Assembly: GCA_009924965.1 (NCBI GenBank)
Contig: RFQN01000049.1
Span: 1-9,018 of the forward strand
Source: Verrucomicrobiota bacterium
GTDB taxonomy: Bacteria > Verrucomicrobiota > Verrucomicrobiia > Opitutales > UBA953
Direction: 5' to 3'
DNA: 9,018 bases
Positions 6,078 to 9,018 of this stretch are shown piece after piece. Position 1 is the first letter of the stretch, and every line of letters starts with the position of its first letter. A model generated the notes under the pieces. The model was not told the origin of the DNA, ran no database searches, and worked only from the letters and a program-made list of their open reading frames with translations. Made by a program: the position numbers and the translations under genes.

Positions 6078-7625
6078 TTAGGCCAGCTTGATCAGCTCGG
6101 CCGTCGCGGGGACGTCGGAGATGATTTGGTCGGGGTCGGGGCCGACGCCGATGTAGCGCAGGTTCGGCAAGGAACGGAGCGAGCCCCCGCGGGCGGCGAG
6201 GCGGACGATCTCCGCCATCGTGAAGGCCACGTAGCGACGGGCTTCGGGCGGAAGCTGGGCGAACGAACGGATCCCGGAGATGTCGGCTTTCCAGCCGGGC
6301 AGGGTGGCGTAGATCGGCTTGAGGGCGCGGCGGACGGCGTCGTTGCGGGGCACGCCCATGACGGTCTTGCCCGCGGCGTCGCGGTAGCCCGTGCAGAGGA
6401 GCAGGTCGCCCCCTTGCCACGGGCCGTGGGGCGAGAGCGCGTCGAGCTTGTTCAGGACCAAGTCATCGTAGCCGCCGTAGCGGAGCGCGTCGGCCTTCTC
6501 GACGAGGTCGGACCAGCCCACCATGCGTTGGCGGCCGGTGCTCGTGCCGAACTCCAGCTTGGCGAGCGCCTGTTGGAGCGGGTGGGACTCCTCCATCTTC
6601 GTGAGGAAGACGTGGGTGCCGACCTTGGTGTCGTAGGCCTTGCAGCAGCCCACGGTGTGGATCGGCTGGACCGGGATGCCGGCGGACTGGAAGAACTCGG
6701 GCGTGTAGGTGTGCGAAGCCGTGACGTTCGGGGCGAAACCCGCGCGCTTATCGAGCCAGTAGGCTTGGCCGAACTCGCCGATGATGCGGCGGTCGGCGGC
6801 GAGGTCACCGAGCACGCGGTCGCGCACGTCGCCGATGGCGTGGGCCAGCTTCTGGCCGGCGGACCAATAGGCGGACAGCACCGCGGCGTGGTCGAAGGTG
6901 AACGGCTCCTTGCCGGCGAAGCGGGTGAAGTCGAACTCCGCCGCGGTGAAGACGCCGGATTCGATCGCGCCCTTGTTGGCGCGCAGTTCCGCTTCGGTCA
7001 GCTTGACGAAGAGACCGGCCCACTTCTCAGGCGAGAGCTTGCAGACGTCGCGCACGGTGTCACCGGCGCGGCGGAGGCGGGCGGAGAGACGTTCGGCGTA
7101 GGCGGACTGCTCACCCAGGAATTCCGAGTAATGGATCTGCATCTGACCCACCTCGTCGGCGTAAGCCGGCGTGATCCCGCGTCCCGTGGAGCCGCGCGGC
7201 TCTTGGCCGAGCACGTGGATGCGGTAGTCTTCCCAGGCCAGGTCAAGGATGCGGTGGGCGACGTCGCTGACCATGCAGCGCTCGTCGATGAGCAGGCGAT
7301 TGAGGACGGGGATACCAATCTTCTCCAGCGGCAGGGCTTCCCAGAGGGCCTTGCGGGGGTCGGCGACGACGCCCGCACCGAGGGCGAGGCAGGCCACGTC
7401 ATGTTCGGCGACGCCACCGGGCAGCAGGTTGAGCTTAAGCCCGGCGACCGTGTGGCCGGAGTTGGCGCCACCGTTCACCTTGAGCACCGTGCCGACCACG
7501 TCGCGGCGGCCCGTGAGCTGCTGCAGTTCGCGGACGATCTCCGGGATGAGGCGACCCTTGCCTTCGTCTCCCATGCTGATGCCGACGTCGGCGATGAGGT
7601 GGCTTTGGAACGGAGTGAGGGCCAT
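6078..7625 (-). CDS. purA: Adenylosuccinate synthetase, long divergent form
   Basis: PurA joins IMP and aspartate with GTP to make adenylosuccinate, the first committed step to AMP, in the cytoplasm. Family motifs appear in order: GDEGKGR (19-25, catalytic Asp20), NSGHT (55-59, catalytic His58), GSTGRGITPAY (145-155), EFGQAYWLD (284-292, for EGAQGxxLD), GTSTGRQR (360-367), NKLD (392-395, guanine recognition), LPGWKADI (442-449) and YIGVGPDPDQ (491-500). The retained Asp20 argues against PurZ, the phage-type 2-aminoadenylosuccinate synthetase that lacks it. The protein has 515 aa against about 430 usually. About 40 extra residues lie between 156 and 283, and about 10 between the first two motifs. 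Several near-invariant positions differ (GKGR for GKGK, ITP for IGP, EFGQ for EGAQ). The start at 7625 is the only sensible ATG; its leader is pyrimidine-rich with no Shine-Dalgarno site. It lies 64 nt downstream of the TPR gene. Confidence 0.88.
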   Translation of the reverse strand: MALTPFQSHLIADVGISMGDEGKGRLIPEIVRELQQLTGRRDVVGTVLKVNGGANSGHTVAGLKLNLLPGGVAEHDVACLALGAGVVADPRKALWEALPLEKIGIPVLNRLLIDERCMVSDVAHRILDLAWEDYRIHVLGQEPRGSTGRGITPAYADEVGQMQIHYSEFLGEQSAYAERLSARLRRAGDTVRDVCKLSPEKWAGLFVKLTEAELRANKGAIESGVFTAAEFDFTRFAGKEPFTFDHAAVLSAYWSAGQKLAHAIGDVRDRVLGDLAADRRIIGEFGQAYWLDKRAGFAPNVTASHTYTPEFFQSAGIPVQPIHTVGCCKAYDTKVGTHVFLTKMEESHPLQQALAKLEFGTSTGRQRMVGWSDLVEKADALRYGGYDDLVLNKLDALSPHGPWQGGDLLLCTGYRDAAGKTVMGVPRNDAVRRALKPIYATLPGWKADISGIRSFAQLPPEARRYVAFTMAEIVRLAARGGSLRSLPNLRYIGVGPDPDQIISDVPATAELIKLA

Positions 7626-7689
7626 GGACAGGAGGGAGTAAAGCGGGCGGAGAGGTCCGACCGCAAGGCGGAAGGAACGGCGCGGGCGC

Positions 7690-9018
7690 TTAGGCCGTGG
7701 GGTTCTTTTGGCTCTCGTAGAAGTCGTTGATCTTCTTCGAGACGTCGCGGTAGCCGGAATCCGCCATGTAGATGGCCTTGTATTCCTCGATGGCTTCCTT
7801 GGTGCGGCCCATCTTCTCGTAGGCGCCGCCCAATTCGTAGATGATTTCCTTCTTGAGGTCGTTCATCACCGGGACCTCGGACTTGGCGAGGAGCAGCTGG
7901 TCGACACCGAGGTCGTACTTGCCGCTGGCGACGAAGCACTTGCCGATGGAAAGGATGGACGCCTGGCGGAACTTCGGGTTGCGCTGGGCGTACTGCAGCT
8001 GCTGGATGGCCTCGTCGAGGCGGTTGGCGCCGAAGAGCAGGGAGCCGTATTCGTAGCGGAAGGAGTAGTCGTTCGGGTAACGCTCGACGAGGCTGCCCGT
8101 CGTCTGGATGCGGTAATCGGTGAGCTCCTTCTCGTTGGCCGCGAGGGCGGCGGCTGGGTGATGAGGTCGATCTCTTGACGCTCGAGGGACGAGTCGGCCT
8201 TGCCGAGGGTCGTCAGGCGGCCGCGCTGCAAGTAGGCGATGGCGCTGTCGAGGTCGCCCGCGGAGATGAACTGGCGGACGATGTCGCGGTAGAGGTCGAG
8301 GCTGTCGGGCTGGGCTTGGATCTTCTCGGCCAAGGCGGCGGCCTGCTCGAGGGCGGTGCCGGCGTCGGTGACCTTACGGGCGGCCTGTTCGAGGCGGAGC
8401 GCTTCGTCCTTGTCCTTCAGCTTGGACTGGAAGTCGCCCTTATCTTCCCAATTGCCCTTCTTCATCGTCTTGCTGACGGAAGCCTTACGGACGCATTCCT
8501 GGAGGTCGCCATTGCCCGGGAAAAGCTTGAGGCCGGCATCGGCGGCGGTGAGGGCGAAGTCGTATTCGGACGCGTTGATCCAGGTGTTGGACAGGTCGAC
8601 GTAGTGCTGGACCTGCTTAGGTTCGATCTGGGTGAGCTCTTCGTAGGCGAAGGCAGCCAGTTCGGGGAACTCGAGCTTCAAGGCGGCGGCGGCGATGGTC
8701 TTGTTCGCGTTCACGTCGGCCGGGGTCTTGGCGAGCTTGAGCTCGGCGGCGGCGATGGCGGCGACCGGGTCCTTTTCGACTTCCTTGGCGATGCTGCCGG
8801 CGGTCAAGCCGGTGACGATGCCATCAAAGAGTCCCTTGCGGGTGCCCAGCACGACTTTCTGCGCCTTGCGGAGGGTGCGGCGGACTTCGACGCAGCCCAA
8901 GTTGCGGCTCAGGATGCCCGAGAGGATTTCGATGGCATACTGGGGGTTCGTCTTCAGTTGCTGCTCGGCCGCGGAGATCTGCTTCTGCAGGCGGGGGTCG
9001 AGGTCAGTAAGGGCGACT
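7690..9018 (-). CDS. Tetratricopeptide-repeat protein, start outside the window, interrupted by an apparent one-base frameshift
   Basis: Helix-rich, repeat-type protein entering from the right edge. The first part (9017 down to about 8154) gives 288 residues starting VALTDLDPRLQKQISAAEQQ, with several degenerate TPR helix pairs such as NPQYAIEILSGILSRNLGC and DLYRDIVRQFISAGDLDSAI. Past 8154 this frame turns into Ser/Pro/Arg-rich nonsense ending at 7866. The frame reading CTC GCG GCC AAC continues the protein instead: AALAANEKELTDYRIQ, YPNDYSFRYEYGSLLFGANR, GRTKEAIEEYKAIY, ending YESQKNPTA at a TAA at 7692-7690. The joined protein is at least 442 aa. TPR arrays bind partner proteins; no enzyme domain is visible. 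The resemblance to TPR proteins of Opitutae is from memory. It lies upstream of purA on the same strand, 64 nt apart. A frame with a TTG start at 8900 exists, but coding clearly extends past the window edge. Confidence 0.8.
8141..8160 (-). other. Apparent frameshift site in the TPR gene
   Basis: On the coding strand the bases read ACC CAG CCG CCG CCC TCG in the upstream frame and GCC GCC GCC CTC GCG in the downstream frame; both share the G at 8154. Adding one G there gives ITQ-AAALAANEKEL with no break. The site is a run of GC triplets, where a lost base is a plausible sequencing or assembly error. It lacks the X XXY YYZ layout of programmed -1 sites. Confidence 0.75.

Noticed and set aside
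6078..7625. PurZ (2-aminoadenylosuccinate synthetase of Z-genome phages)
   Set aside because: The catalytic Asp of GDEGKG, which PurZ lacks, is present, and the neighbours are chromosomal rather than phage genes.
7630..7635. Consensus AGGAGG on the + strand
   Set aside because: No + strand start codon lies at a suitable distance and no real + strand gene follows; it lies in the leader of the - strand purA.
5382..7730. A 782-codon open frame on the + strand, opposite purA, the 111-aa gene and part of the TPR gene
   Set aside because: Low-complexity Arg/Asp/Gly/Val-rich translation with no domain; it is the mirror of strongly GC-biased codons in the real - strand genes, and it also overlaps the deacetylase gene in another frame.
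8141..8160. Programmed -1 ribosomal frameshift in the TPR gene
   Set aside because: No slippery heptamer; a lost base in a GC-triplet run explains the data more simply.

Overview
The window is GC-rich (roughly two thirds G+C by eye), densely coded bacterial DNA. The protein make-up suggests a Verrucomicrobiota/Planctomycetota-type bacterium, perhaps class Opitutae: a secreted iduronate-2-sulfatase-type enzyme, an SGNH esterase, a large secreted protein of the helical-toroid kind, a GYF_2-domain protein, and a TPR protein of a style I associate with Opitutae. This is a judgement from protein style only; there is no rRNA or other marker gene here.

Left part (1-3633). Three + strand genes follow each other closely: the C-terminal end of a sulfatase, a class I glutamine amidotransferase 3 nt downstream, and a secreted SGNH/GDSL hydrolase 30 nt after that. 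They converge, with 5 nt between stops, on a 595-aa secreted - strand protein that I cannot assign to a family; it looks like a helical toroid followed by a beta-rich half, as in many polysaccharide lyases. Sulfatase, esterase and lyase-like protein together suggest breakdown of a sulfated, acylated polysaccharide outside the cytoplasm. The amidotransferase does not obviously fit that job.

Middle (3634-5715). A 61-nt divergent spacer holds a perfect palindromic TATAAT-type box. To its right is a + strand protein with an N-terminal GYF_2 (DUF4339-like) domain, a helical TerB-like middle and an apparently shortened C-terminus. A 128-nt spacer then leads to a compact histone-deacetylase-fold hydrolase, whose best promoter match would start transcription at the ATG itself.

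Right part (5718-9018). Three - strand genes read, in transcription order: a TPR-repeat protein (its start lies beyond the window, and it carries an apparent one-base frameshift near 8154), a long and divergent adenylosuccinate synthetase (purA), and a 111-aa protein of unknown function. The last gene converges on the deacetylase gene with 2 nt between stops.

I saw no tRNA, rRNA, CRISPR array, transposase, integrase or obvious long repeat. Apart from a divergent PurA and an unassigned secreted protein, the window looks like ordinary chromosome; I did not find a clear new defence or mobile system.
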